In this document: positions 1 through 10,532 of the stretch, in pieces
Numbering within the stretch: position 1 is the stretch's first letter
Layout: each line of letters opens with the position of its first letter
Assembly (NCBI GenBank): GCA_031216445.1
Contig: CM062217.1
Location: 27,842,001 to 27,906,000, forward strand
Length of the DNA: 64,000 bases
Direction of reading: 5' to 3'
DNA from: Lateolabrax maculatus
Taxonomy: Eukaryota; Chordata; Actinopteri; Acropomatiformes; Lateolabracidae
Notes under the pieces: model-generated
What the model saw: the letters and a program-made list of their open reading frames with translations, nothing else
Told to the model about the DNA's origin: nothing
Database searches by the model: none
Program-made: the position numbers and the translations under genes

Positions 1-354
1 TACAGAGATATAGGGAGAGAGAGATAGATAGATAGATATAGATTTTCATTTTTTCTGATATATATGTAGATATACATGTTCATTTTTTCTGAGATCTAAC
101 TTCTGTCTATTGTGTTTTATCTTATATTGATGTATAATGTTGTATTGTTTCTTCATTTTTCAACTTATTAAAATAGCTGAGTAGTACACAATCTGCTTCT
201 GCTTCTCTATCATATATTAGTGTTTTTATATATATGTGTGTGTGTGTATTATATTATATCATACATAGCATATATCACATACCAGAATATTCTATTACCG
301 TTATGCCTATTATGTATATTAAAATACGCCGAATCATGTGTCCGGTATCATGCC
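1..354. repeat. AT-rich fold-back loop sequence with GA/GATA microsatellite
   Basis: The stretch opens with a short GA then GATA run (about 5-44) and is AT-rich, with a short TG run near 235-248. It closely matches 46445-46796, with a few bases of difference in the GATA and TG runs. There it forms the loop between two inverted-repeat arms. No gene is visible; the short frame at 220-420 is not supported by anything else. Confidence 0.6.
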
Positions 355-483
355 TACATGTATGACGTTTGCAGAAAAAAATCCTGTGAAAATCAGTTTA
401 GTATTCAGAGTTATGATTAATTAAATGCATTGACACTTCATTGTACCTGCAGACAGATTACACTGAGTGGAGCGGGTGACCGG
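355..483 (+). repeat. Right arm of a fold-back inverted repeat (copy upstream of U1)
   Basis: This matches 46797-46925, which is the reverse complement of 46283-46408 with scattered mismatches. Only the right arm is inside the window here; the left arm would lie before position 1. The arm ends at GGGTGACCGG, just before a YY1-like motif. Confidence 0.6.
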
Positions 484-720
484 TCCAAGATGGCGGCCCC
501 ACGTCTCGTCAGCGCCAATAGGCAGTAGCGGTCGATGCGGCGTCTACTCTTTATATGTCTATGCCGCACACTGTTTACTTGCGCAGTGCTTGTCTGATCA
601 CACGAGGAGCGCAGTGAGAGCCCGCAGATCAGATTTGGGACAGACAAAAGGGTCTCCCTGTCTGTCTTTTTATCATAGCCTGTTACCATTGCTGGCATAC
701 TCAGTGGCCTAAGTTATTCT
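484..720 (+). promoter_or_regulatory. Candidate promoter region upstream of U1 with YY1-like motif
   Basis: The block is GC-richer than its AT-rich surroundings and contains several CpGs. CAAGATGGCGGC at 486-497 matches the YY1 consensus, often found close to vertebrate start sites. A CCAAT sequence lies near 515 and a TATA-like TTTATATG near 551. The same block recurs at 46926-47162 ahead of U8 and is absent from U2-U7, U9 and U10. Promoter activity is inferred. The alternative is that this is intronic and the true promoter lies about 1 kb further upstream, as at 45.6 kb ahead of U8. Confidence 0.4.
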
Positions 721-881
721 TTAAGGTTATGTTGTCTAGAATATGTACATTACAATACTGTCTTTGTGGGTAATAGGCCTATGTTACAGTTTTCACTTGT
801 ACTGGAAACAAGATGTTTATAAGTTGTGGTGAGCTTTGGTTGTGTTAAATTGTTGTATTCTTCTTAACTGTCCCCTTCCAG

Positions 882-928
882 GCTCAGGCAGATGGTGATC
901 AATCCACAGTTCCCTTGATACCACATAA
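882..928 (+). other. Candidate 5' exon upstream of the U1 zinc-finger exon
   Basis: A pyrimidine-rich tract ending CTTCCAG precedes 882, and a strong donor (GTGAGT) begins at 929. The 47-bp exon holds an ATG at 891 that reads only eight codons to a TGA, so it would be 5' UTR with a tiny upstream frame. It is repeated at 47324-47370 before U8 and missing from the internal units. The next acceptor is at 1151-1152. Confidence 0.5.
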
Positions 929-1179
929 GTGAGTCATTTACCATTTACCTTTTGTACTGCTGTGTTCATTTGGTAGCTGTTCTTGTCTTAAAGAAGTGAA
1001 ATGATTAAAAGCTTGATAATTAGATAGATTTTTGCAAGGATTTAGTTTTTTTCTGTTGCTCTGGTATTTCAAGTCTGATACTGCATGTTAGTGTTTTTGT
1101 TTTTTGTTTCTATTTTGCCGGGCTTGATGCTAAAATGATCTTTTCTTTTCAGATTTTTCAAGAAGACAAAAAACTTCCT

Positions 1180-1911
1180 ATGCAGTGGTCGTGTAAGTAC
1201 TGCACATTTTGTGCTGAAAAGAGGTGCTTCTTACTTAAGCATTACCGCTTAAAACACGGGTGCCACACTCGAATATCACCACTACCGTGCCTTTATAAGG
1301 AGTGCCTGTGCACATTTAAATCTTTCAATGCACTCAAAGTCCACTTATCAACATGGCACACTCAAAAGGACCTGGGGAACGTGGGTGAAACTGCTTTCCA
1401 TTGTCAGCTGTGTGACTTTGTGGAGCCTTGCACTGGAGCTGACTTTTTTACCCATTTACGAAGACATTTGAAGCTGAAGCAAAAGGTTTCCTGTCCATAT
1501 CAAGGCTGTAGCTTTCAGAGCAATGTTTATTCAACCTTTAATGCACATAAAAGCAAAGAACATCAAGACCACAATAAGATGGCATTCAAACCTGAAATTG
1601 TGTCACATAATGTACTTGAGGTACCTCCACCTAATATAAATATTCAACCTGAGGATAGTGCCCCTGAAACTGATCAGGTTGAGTTTGAGGTTACTGAGCT
1701 CAATGAAGATGTGGGAGACTTGGAGAGTCAGTTGGAACATAATGTAGCTGCTGTTTTTCTGAAAATGTCATCGATTCTTAACATCTCTGAAAATGCCCTG
1801 CAAGAAGTTATAGAGCAGATCAACCAAATTTATGTGCTTTCACAGCCATTGTTACATACCTCGGTTGGAAAAATACTAAATCAACATTGTGGAGATGTTG
1901 AGGACTCTTAA
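1180..1911 (+). CDS. Four-finger C2H2 zinc-finger protein, truncated family member (U1)
   Basis: A 243-codon frame. The earlier in-frame ATG at 1135 is inside the polypyrimidine tract of the acceptor TTTTCTTTTCAG (1141-1152), so translation more likely begins at ATG 1180 (MQWSCKYC). Four C2H2 fingers are visible: C5/C8/H21/H26, C37/C42/H55/H60, C75/C78/H92/H96 and C105/C110/H123/H128. An acidic linker (about 150-185) and a predicted helical stretch (about 190-225) follow. The frame stops at TAA 1909-1911, but the same frame continues past it with family-like residues. The stop is therefore probably a nonsense change in a longer gene, not the original terminus. The likely role is nucleic-acid binding in the nucleus; no target is known. 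The part resembles the N-terminus of large uncharacterised teleost zinc-finger proteins. Whether it is translated is unknown. Confidence 0.55.
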   Translation: MQWSCKYCTFCAEKRCFLLKHYRLKHGCHTRISPLPCLYKECLCTFKSFNALKVHLSTWHTQKDLGNVGETAFHCQLCDFVEPCTGADFFTHLRRHLKLKQKVSCPYQGCSFQSNVYSTFNAHKSKEHQDHNKMAFKPEIVSHNVLEVPPPNINIQPEDSAPETDQVEFEVTELNEDVGDLESQLEHNVAAVFLKMSSILNISENALQEVIEQINQIYVLSQPLLHTSVGKILNQHCGDVEDS

Positions 1912-3329
1912 GTGAGTGAGATAGCTAAAGTATTTACTGAGAATAATGTATTCCTGAAATTCACTTCTACTAGGGGGTCATTGTCAACCACTAGCAAGCG
2001 AACATCATACATTTGAAAAGAATTCTCAGTGGTGACGCCTATTGAGTTTGTCCTAAAAAATGACAGGCAGACAGTTGTGTATATCCCCATACTAAAAATG
2101 CTGCAGACATTACTAAACAATGGAGAAATTTTAGATAAGGCCATGTCATCTGAGACAAATTTGTCACAAGGATACAGATCTCACAGGGATGGTTACCGGT
2201 TTAAAGACAATTCTCTCTTGACAGAGGAAGAATTCAGGATTGCTCTTTTCTTGTACACAGATGATTTTGAGGTGGCTAAGCCCTTGGGAACCTCCAGAAA
2301 GAAACACAAGCTGCCATCTACTGGGTACTTGGAAATCTACACCCTAAATATCGCTCCTCTCTTCATTCCATTCAGCTTGCTCTACTCATCATCGCTGAAG
2401 ATGATATCAGGAAGTTGACTTTAAATGAGAGACCACAGTCTATTGAAGAATTAAAAGTGCAACTGGTAGATAAACTGTCACTGCAGTATGACTTTAAACT
2501 GCAGTATGAAGATCAAGACTTCCATAATGCCCTCTGCAATTTGACTGAAATAACTGATTTACCTGAAAGAGCTACGCTCAAAATCATCCCTCTTGTGACT
2601 CTCCATTTAACCGCATTGTCATCACCCACCACAACATCAGACACTGAGTGCAGCACAGCAGACACTGAGATCCTGTCGACAGGAAGAGCATCACCATCGC
2701 TAAGACAACAGTGGCCAGATTTCTTTGACATACCCAATTTCTCAGTTGATGTTGACTATAGACTCAGACAGGCAGATCTTGCCTTTATGAAGGATGGAAC
2801 ACGTATGACTCTACCACGAGATATGAAGCATGACATACTAGAAAAGCTTGCTGAGACGATGTACAGTTTCAAGGCTTACCCTAAAGATGATGACTTCAGC
2901 AGTGTTGCAAAAGCACTAATTAGCAAACACCCCTGCCTCACTGAGCCTGGACCACACAGATGGTATGGCTGGAAAAACAGCCTTAAATTATCGCACAAAG
3001 CTTCAAAAAGCTGGATGTGAGGATGTAGCAATCAATGGAGGCAAAAGAAGTAAAGGCAACCCAGAAGGAGAATCCTCAAGCAAGAATATCAAACGGCCAA
3101 AAAGAGGTGAAGCAAACTACCTACCTAACTTACCTGAAGGACATGATGAAACAAGCCTTGAAAATGCCAGAAAGGTTCTCGTGGAAGAAATGAAGAAGAA
3201 ACAACCCAATGGCACTCTCATCTCACAAATGATGGACCAATCATTCCCACTACGCAGACAAGAAATTGTAGAAAAGGAACCTGCTGTACAGAACATTGTT
3301 GAACGATGGCCAGCACTCTTCACAGACAG
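1912..3329 (+). pseudogene. Decayed central part of zinc-finger / SAMD3-like gene (U1)
   Basis: Directly continues the zinc-finger exon. From 1912 the same frame reads on, hits a TGA at 2017-2019, then runs through VTPIEFVLKND and GTSRKKHK up to about 2309. There the coding signal moves to another frame (from 2310: AIYWVLGNLHPKYRSSLHSI), which stays open to 3020. That frame includes an IIAEDDIRKLTLNERPQ segment starting a PB1/ubiquitin-like region (about 2390-2610), a Ser/Thr-rich linker (2610-2690) and a conserved-looking block DFFDIPNFSVDVDYRL. A second frame change near 2985-2990 moves coding to NYRTKLQKAGCEDVAINGG and on to TDR. The block ends at a good donor, ACAG|GTAAAC (3329/3330). The latter half resembles fish 'sterile alpha motif domain-containing 3-like' proteins. 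Two stops plus two frame changes mean no full-length protein. These lesions recur in all ten units. Confidence 0.65.
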
Positions 3330-3475
3330 GTAAACTATTTTTGTTCTCAACCAATAAAATAATGCCTATCAAAAAGAAATTCAAGGTGTGTGGCTAGAAA
3401 TCCAAACACACTTGTTGGAATGTTAACACTTCTGCCATCTCTCCATCCCTACCCACCCCTCTCTCTACTTTTCAG

Positions 3476-4681
3476 GTGTTTGCTGAGTTCAACAGAATCG
3501 CAAGTAAGAATCTTGAGGGAGACTTCTTTGAGGCTCTGGACCAGTATACCCCACGTTTCATTGAACTTTTCAAAACAAGAAGGGGAACTGTTGGCCAGAA
3601 GCTCAGTGAGCTGATGCAGCACATGAGCTGGATGGTAAGTAGGTTAATTTTGCTTTTGATCTGTGTGATAGTTCATCAATCAAGTTCTAAATGAGATGAT
3701 CCAGCCCAACCTATTCTATTTCCTGTCTGACTTGTGCTTGTGCCTTGCAAATTACTCTGTTAACTGGTCTTTTCTCTCTCTGTGTATCATTAGACACCAG
3801 ACGTGACAGTACTTCGCTCTGTTGTCCTCAAAGGCATTCCTATTTTACTTGGTGACGACTCCAGTGAATTCTTCAAGACATGCTCTGTAAGTACTTGCAC
3901 ATAAGAAAAAGTTTGGTCTGCATTAAAATAGAACTATATCTGTGCTGACATAGAAGATGTAATTTTATCTGCACAATATACAATATACATTTTGTACAGT
4001 GATTGATGTATTTTGTATGGCAATTCCTCCACAGCTAATCTGAGAGGTATTTAAACAGCCAGTAAATAAAAATGAAATTTGCCACATAAACGTTGTACAC
4101 ATTAATTAATTGTAAATCTAAGGAGCAGGAGTCCAGGCTGAAAAGTCAGTGTCACTGTTTAAGAATATATGGACCTTGTGGACCATAGCTTTAGTTTAAT
4201 CATACCACATTTATTTTGTTGGTTATATTGTAACAATCCAGTGTGAACACATATTTAAAACCATATTCCCTAGCAAATGCTTTCAACATTAAAAATGAAT
4301 GTTTAGAAGAGCATAAATTGCCATGCTGAAGAATGTGTGTGTGTGTGTCTTTGTAGGGTACAGCGAGAGACGAGGCCCTAGAATGCACTGTCGGTGTGCT
4401 GACAGTTGTCAGTGAAGATAATCCTCATGAGGGTCCAAGTTCAGTAGACCTCCAGCCCATCTCCACTGCCATCATTCTGGAGGGAGGTATCATCATGGAT
4501 CATATAAAAAAAACTTGCCTCAGGCAGTTTGTCTGTTATTTGGGCTTACATATGCTTTGCATTTGGATTACCCAAAATGCATGGCAAATACACTCAACTT
4601 CATTCAGACTGTGATGCTTGGACTGGGAAAGAAAACCTCCCACCAAAACTGTTAACTTTGAAGAACAGTCTACTGGGTTAG
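3476..4681 (+). pseudogene. Three 3' exons of the SAMD3-like part (U1)
   Basis: Three exon-like blocks with clean splice sites. Exon A is 3476-3634 (53 codons, acceptor TTTTCAG, donor GTAAGT). Exon B is 3794-3886 (31 codons, acceptor CATTAG, donor GTAAGT). Exon C begins at 4357 after TTTGTAG and carries GTARDEALECTVGVLTVVSE. All three join in phase 0, which supports the exon calls. Joining from the previous exon (ending 3329, two bases into a codon) is out of phase, suggesting a lost base near 3325. Exon C loses frame at an A-run (4506-4513; eight A here, seven in the other nine units). The family-like signal continues in another frame and returns near the end (NLPPKLLTLKNSLLG), closing with TAG 4679-4681. 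Confidence 0.6.
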
Positions 4682-5654
4682 ACCAGTAAAGAGCCATCAG
4701 CTGTCAGATAGCACTTTGTAAATTATGCAGCAGTTAATGTTCTCCTGTTATCAGAGAAAGTTTTATGCTTTCATGCAACTGAGCTGGCTTGTTTATGATC
4801 TCAAAAAAAAAAAAAATTCTATTAAAGTGTACCATGTTATGCTAGTATGCTAATGGTGGAAATAGCGCCACCTTGTGTTGCAAAGAGTTGTTAGATAATG
4901 TTGTCAGAAAGGAACCTAGCAAGGTTGACCTGTTTACATTTGTGTTTTGGGAAAACTTTTAATTATAGTAGTTATAATGTAGTACAAATACAAAACCCAA
5001 GGAGTGATGTTTTTCTGTGTTGGTTTAAACCTTGGACTGATGCTCGCTTTGGGACACAAAAGCATTTGTTGTACTTTCAGTTTTGATCAGAAATGCAATG
5101 ATTTTGCATGCACTGAAGTCCTGTAATTATCAGGTGTTTACCTGTTTAATATTGTGAGACTGTTACATGCATAGAATTAGCTCACAAAAATGTGGTTTTA
5201 TTTTTGCCATGTCCATGTCATGTTCTACAGTCAAATCAAACCACAAGTTTGTTGTTTAGCTGCTGTTTTGTACTTGAATGTACAAGAAAGTGATACTTGG
5301 GAACAGAACACTTGAGGCTGAATAATAGATTTAATGCATATTGTTATTACAATAGCCTAACAGACATAGATCACACTATGAGCAATTTTACAACTAGCTT
5401 TAAAATACATTAAATATGACAAGAGGATAGAGAACAGTAATTTTATTGTTTATTGTAAGGTTATTACATGAGTGATAAAACACACATTTTATATTGGAGA
5501 ATTGGAATCAAAAGTAACAATATCGAACATTTATTGTTCAGCCTAGATCTGTCAGTGATGCAATTATTTTTTTAATAAATGTTGTAATGCAGCTGAACAA
5601 ACCCAGTGAGTGTTCTTTTAAAGTATATGTTTGTGGTGTTTTTCCCTTTATTAG
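4682..5654 (+). other. 3' non-coding region of U1
   Basis: About 970 bp of AT-rich DNA after the terminal exon. It contains a 14-A run at 4803-4816 and, just after it, ATTAAA at 4821-4826, a possible polyadenylation signal. I see no supported coding sequence; short frames such as 4898-5086 lack context. The equivalent stretch recurs in every unit. Confidence 0.5.
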
Positions 5655-5715
5655 GTAATAACAGCTAAAATAGATAAGAAATGGGAGAAGGACAAGGACC
5701 CATTCAAGGAAATTG
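5655..5715 (+). other. Exon-like fragment of unknown origin (U1)
   Basis: A pyrimidine-rich acceptor, CCTTTATTAG, precedes 5655. The following 20 codons are open and lysine-rich (VITAKIDKKWEKDKDPFKEI), then GTTTGT follows as a poor donor. It could be a terminal-exon remnant. I do not recognise the peptide. It is kept in all units, with one K-to-T change in U5 (near 29072). Confidence 0.3.
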
Positions 5716-5739
5716 GTTTGTTTAATTTAACTGAACTGA

Positions 5740-6032
5740 AATGAACTGAAAAAAAATGAGTGAGTAGTAAGTAGTAGGTATCATAATTCTAAGTGGGGTT
5801 AAATTTGTATCAAGCAGTCCACACAAAATGAAAAAATTAAGTTAACACTAAGCATGGCTATTAAGTTACATGAACTTTTTTTTTTTTTTTTTAGTTGTAC
5901 TACTTGATTTGGTACTGCACACTTAAAATAAACAAGCTTTTCTAACTCACTATTCTTAAGATTACTTTGCTTAATTTGCAACGAGTTTGCATACTTTTTT
6001 TAAGTAAGGTCAACTAATTAGATTTTACAGTG
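5740..6032 (-). mobile_element. Transposon-like terminus ending TTTACAGTG (U1)
   Basis: AT-rich sequence with a T-run, ending ATTTTACAGTG at 6032, exactly where retroviral pol begins. Read on the minus strand it starts CACTGTAAAA, like termini of common fish MITE-type DNA transposons. The partner end CACTGTAAAT occurs at 45086, where the same ERV's RT breaks off on the other side. The first nine bases of the two ends match. The right flank begins AGTATACG; the left flank keeps only AGTA, so the target-site duplication is not clean. The inner boundary (5740) is approximate. Confidence 0.5.
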
Positions 6033-6884
6033 AGTATACGTACACACGTCTCCCGCAGAGCTATGTTGAAAGTCCCTCAATATTCAGTCGAGTATTGGCT
6101 AATGACCTGCAACACCTAGACGTGTCCAGTACAGTACTACAATATGTAGATGATCTCTTGATATGTAGCACCTCCAAAGCTCAATGTGCACAAGACTCAG
6201 TCTCAGCCCTGATGGCTTTAGAAAAGGGGGCTCACAAGGTGAGTAAAAATAAATTACAGTTTTGCCAGACACAGGTTGAATACTTAGGTAGACAACTCTG
6301 TGGCACTAAATGAGCTATAGTGCCCTCACAAATTGAGGCAGTATCGAAAGCTCCCAAACCACAAACGGTGAGACACATGTCGTCATTTCTGCCATCTCAG
6401 CTTTACTAGAAGCCATACACCATCCAAAAGTGTTAGCCATCATTAAATGCGTAGCTCATCAAAAAACGAATTCCCTGATAGCTAAAGGCAACAACTTAGC
6501 AGATGAAGCCGCAAAACGCATAGCTACACCCACCTGTATAGGACCACTGCTAGTAGCTGGAGATTGTGAACCACTAACAAACTTATATAAATATATATGA
6601 GCTATATATATGTGCTGCTATATAATAGCAGCACAACATCAGGCAAGTCCATATGCACATTCTGTATGAGCAAAAAGGGGGGCAAGTATAATCACTGAAG
6701 AAGGTCCATCACATGGGCTATGGCGAAGTGCACATGGACATATTGTCCTCCCAACATCTTTGGTACAGGTTGCTACACGTAGTGCGCATGGTCAGGACCA
6801 TTGCACAAGTGGGGAGGTGTTGAGACGCCTTCAAGCAGTCTGGTGGTCACCATTTTTCCGACCTGCGTTTGTAGCTGAGACAAT
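6033..6884 (+). pseudogene. Internally deleted ERV pol fragment (U1)
   Basis: Retroviral pol remnant. RT palm sequence comes first and includes the YVDD catalytic box (in LQYVDDLLICS, about 6140), to a stop in GTK* near 6310. It then jumps to the C-terminal part of RNase H (about 6385-6580, AHQKTNSLIAKGNNLADEAAKRIA), so RT thumb/connection and most of RNase H are missing. A TA-rich spacer (6580-6612) precedes the integrase N-terminal zinc domain, with its two histidines visible (SAHGQDH in units with an open frame). U1 alone has TGA for Trp near 6667. The fragment is cut at 6884 and joined to U2's intron. It is non-functional. Confidence 0.8.
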
Positions 6885-7031
6885 TTTGCAAGGAAGGTTT
6901 TTTTCTGTTGCTCTGGTATTTCAAGTCTGATACTGCATGTTAGTGTTTTTGTTTTTTGTTTCTATTTTGCCGGGCTTGATGCTAAAATGATCTTTTCTTT
7001 TCAGATTTTTCAAGAAGACAAAAAACTTCCT

Positions 7032-7763
7032 ATGCAGTGGTCGTGTAAGTACTGCACATTTTGTGCTGAAAAGAGGTGCTTCTTACTTAAGCATTACCGC
7101 TTAAAACACGGGTGCCACACTCGAATATCACCACTACCGTGCCTTTATAAGGAGTGCCTGTGCACATTTAAATCTTTCAATGCACTCAAAGTCCACTTAT
7201 CAACATGGCACACTCAAAAGGACCTGGGGAACGTGGGTGAAACTGCTTTCCATTGTCAGCTGTGTGACTTTGTGGAGCCTTGCACTGGAGCTGACTTTTT
7301 TACCCATTTACGAAGACATTTGAAGCTGAAGCAAAAGGTTTCCTGTCCATATCAAGGCTGTAGCTTTCAGAGCAATGTTTATTCAACCTTTAATGCACAT
7401 AAAAGCAAAGAACATCAAGACCACAATAAGATGGCATTCAAACCTGAAATTGTGTCACATAATGTACTTGAGGTACCTCCACCTAATATAAATATTCAAC
7501 CTGAGGATAGTGCCCCTGAAACTGATCAGGTTGAGTTTGAGGTTACTGAGCTCAATGAAGATGTGGGAGACTTGGAGAGTCAGTTGGAACATAATGTAGC
7601 TGCTGTTTTTCTGAAAATGTCATCGATTCTTAACATCTCTGAAAATGCCCTGCAAGAAGTTATAGAGCAGATCAACCAAATTTATGTGCTTTCACAGCCA
7701 TTGTTACATACCTCGGTTGGAAAAATACTAAATCAACATTGTGGAGATGTTGAGGACTCTTAA
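7032..7763 (+). CDS. C2H2 zinc-finger ORF (U2)
   Basis: Identical in predicted protein to the U1 copy (243 codons from MQWS, all four fingers intact). The acceptor TTTTCTTTTCAG is kept, but the upstream sequence is integrase remnant instead of the 5' exon. Expression would need read-through from U1 or a cryptic start. Confidence 0.5.
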   Translation: MQWSCKYCTFCAEKRCFLLKHYRLKHGCHTRISPLPCLYKECLCTFKSFNALKVHLSTWHTQKDLGNVGETAFHCQLCDFVEPCTGADFFTHLRRHLKLKQKVSCPYQGCSFQSNVYSTFNAHKSKEHQDHNKMAFKPEIVSHNVLEVPPPNINIQPEDSAPETDQVEFEVTELNEDVGDLESQLEHNVAAVFLKMSSILNISENALQEVIEQINQIYVLSQPLLHTSVGKILNQHCGDVEDS

Positions 7764-10532
7764 GTGAGTGAGATAGCTAAAGTATTTACTGAGAATAATG
7801 TATTCCTGAAATTCACTTCTACTAGGGGGTCATTGTCAACCACTAGCAAGCGAACATCATACATTTGAAAAGAATTCTCAGTGGTGACGCCTATTGAGTT
7901 TGTCCTAAAAAATGACAGGCAGACAGTTGTGTATATCCCCATACTAAAAATGCTGCAGACATTACTAAACAATGGAGAAATTTTAGATAAGGCCATGTCA
8001 TCTGAGACAAATTTGTCACAAGGATACAGATCTCACAGGGATGGTTACCGGTTTAAAGACAATTCTCTCTTGACAGAGGAAGAATTCAGGATTGCTCTTT
8101 TCTTGTACACAGATGATTTTGAGGTGGCTAAGCCCTTGGGAACCTCCAGAAAGAAACACAAGCTGCCATCTACTGGGTACTTGGAAATCTACACCCTAAA
8201 TATCGCTCCTCTCTTCATTCCATTCAGCTTGCTCTACTCATCATCGCTGAAGATGATATCAGGAAGTTGACTTTAAATGAGAGACCACAGTCTATTGAAG
8301 AATTAAAAGTGCAACTGGTAGATAAACTGTCACTGCAGTATGACTTTAAACTGCAATATGAAGATCAAGACTTCCATAATGCCCTCTGCAATTTGACTGA
8401 AATAACTGATTTACCCGAAAGAGCTACGCTCAAAATCATCCCTCTTGTGACTCTCCATTTAACCGCATTGTCATCACCCACCACAACATCAGACACTGAG
8501 TGCAGCACAGCAGACACTGAGATCCTGTCGACAGGAAGAGCATCACCATCGCTAAGACAACAGTGGCCAGATTTCTTTGACATACCCAATTTCTCAGTTG
8601 ATGTTGACTATAGACTCAGACAGGCAGATCTTGCCTTTATGAAGGATGGAACACGTATGACTCTACCACGAGATATGAAGCATGACATACTAGAAAAGCT
8701 TGCTGAGACGATGTACAGTTTCAAGGCTTACCCTAAAGATGATGACTTCAGCAGTGTTGCAAAAGCACTAATTAGCAAACACCCCTGCCTCACTGAGCCT
8801 GGACCACACAGATGGTATGGCTGGAAAAACAGCCTTAAATTATCGCACAAAGCTTCAAAAAGCTGGATGTGAGGATGTAGCAATCAATGGAGGCAAAAGA
8901 AGTAAAGGCAACCCAGAAGGAGAATCCTCAAGCAAGAATATCAAACGGCCAAAAAGAGGTGAAGCAAACTACCTACCTAACTTACCTGAAGGACATGATG
9001 AAACAAGCCTTGAAAATGCCAGAAAGGTTCTCGTGGAAGAAATGAAGAAGAAACAACCCAATGGCACTCTCATCTCACAAATGATGGACCAATCATTCCC
9101 ACTACGCAGACAAGAAATTGTAGAAAAGGAACCTGCTGTACAGAACATTGTTGAACGATGGCCAGCACTCTTCACAGACAGGTAAACTATTTTTGTTCTC
9201 AACCAATAAAATAATGCCTATCAAAAAGAAATTCAAGGTGTGTGGCTAGAAATCCAAACACACTTGTTGGAATGTTAACACTTCTGCCATCTCTCCATCC
9301 CTACCCACCCCTCTCTCTACTTTTCAGGTGTTTGCTGAGTTCAACAGAATCGCAAGTAAGAATCTTGAGGGAGACTTCTTTGAGGCTCTGGACCAGTATA
9401 CCCCACGTTTCATTGAACTTTTCAAAACAAGAAGGGGAACTGTTGGCCAGAAGCTCAGTGAGCTGATGCAGCACATGAGCTGGATGGTAAGTAGGTTAAT
9501 TTTGCTTTTGATCTGTGTGATAGTTCATCAATCAAGTTCTAAATGAGATGATCCAGCCCAACCTATTCTATTTCCTGTCTGACTTGTGCTTGTGCCTTGC
9601 AAATTACTCTGTTAACTGGTCTTTTCTCTCTCTGTGTATCATTAGACACCAGACGTGACAGTACTTCGCTCTGTTGTCCTCAAAGGCATTCCTATTTTAC
9701 TTGGTGACGACTCCAGTGAATTCTTCAAGACATGCTCTGTAAGTACTTGCACATAAGAAAAAGTTTGGTCTGCATTAAAATAGAACTATATCTGTGCTGA
9801 CATAGAAGATGTAATTTTATCTGCACAATATACAATATACATTTTGTACAGTGATCGATGTATTTTGTATGGCAATTCCTCCACAGCTAATCTGAGAGGT
9901 ATTTAAACAGCCAGTAAATAAAAATGAAATTTGCCACATAAACGTTGTACACATTAATTAATTGTAAATCTAAGGAGCAGGAGTCCAGGCTGAAAAGTCA
10001 GTGTCACTGTTTAAGAATATATGGACCTTGTGGACCATAGCTTTAGTTTAATCATACCACATTTATTTTGTTGGTTATATTGTAACAATCCAGTGTGAAC
10101 ACATATTTAAAACCATATTCCCTAGCAAATGCTTTCAACATTAAAAATGAATGTTTAGAAGAGCATAAATTGCCATGCTGAAGAATGTGTGTGTGTGTGT
10201 CTTTGTAGGGTACAGCGAGAGACGAGGCCCTAGAATGCACTGTCGGTGTGCTGACAGTTGTCAGTGAAGATAATCCTCATGAGGGTCCAAGTTCAGTAGA
10301 CCTCCAGCCCATCTCCACTGCCATCATTCTGGAGGGAGGTATCATCATGGATCATATAAAAAAACTTGCCTCAGGCAGTTTGTCTGTTATTTGGGCTTAC
10401 ATATGCTTTGCATTTGGATTACCCAAAATGCATGGCAAATACACTCAACTTCATTCAGACTGTGATGCTTGGACTGGGAAAGAAAACCTCCCACCAAAAC
10501 TGTTAACTTTGAAGAACAGTCTACTGGGTTAG
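7764..10532 (+). pseudogene. Decayed SAMD3-like gene body (U2)
   Basis: Central part 7764-9181; exon-like blocks 9328-9486, 9646-9738 and 10209-10532. It carries the ancestral TAA, TGA and frame changes. The exon-C A-run has seven A, which lets one frame read to the terminal TAG (10530-10532) through a run that does not match the family-like frame. Confidence 0.6.

Larger units (their letters stand above)
1031..6884 (+). repeat. Tandem array unit U1
   Basis: First of ten head-to-tail units of about 5.85 kb, and the one whose left side still continues into native intron and 5' exon sequence. Homology with other units begins at TTTGCAAGG (1031). Private features are an eighth A in the exon-5 A-run near 4506-4513 and a TGA in the pol remnant near 6667. 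The right end (6877-6884, GAGACAAT) joins directly to U2. Confidence 0.9.

Noticed and set aside
1135..1179. ATG at 1135 as start of the zinc-finger protein
   Set aside because: It lies in the polypyrimidine tract of the splice acceptor ending at 1152; the ATG at 1180 is the first inside the exon.
1908..2144. Minus-strand open frames repeated in every unit (about 62-89 codons)
   Set aside because: They lie opposite recognisable sense coding sequence, have no splice or promoter context, and repeat only because the unit repeats.
4898..5086. 62-codon frame repeated in each unit's 3' region
   Set aside because: No splice sites, no recognisable motif, and it lies after the likely polyadenylation signal.
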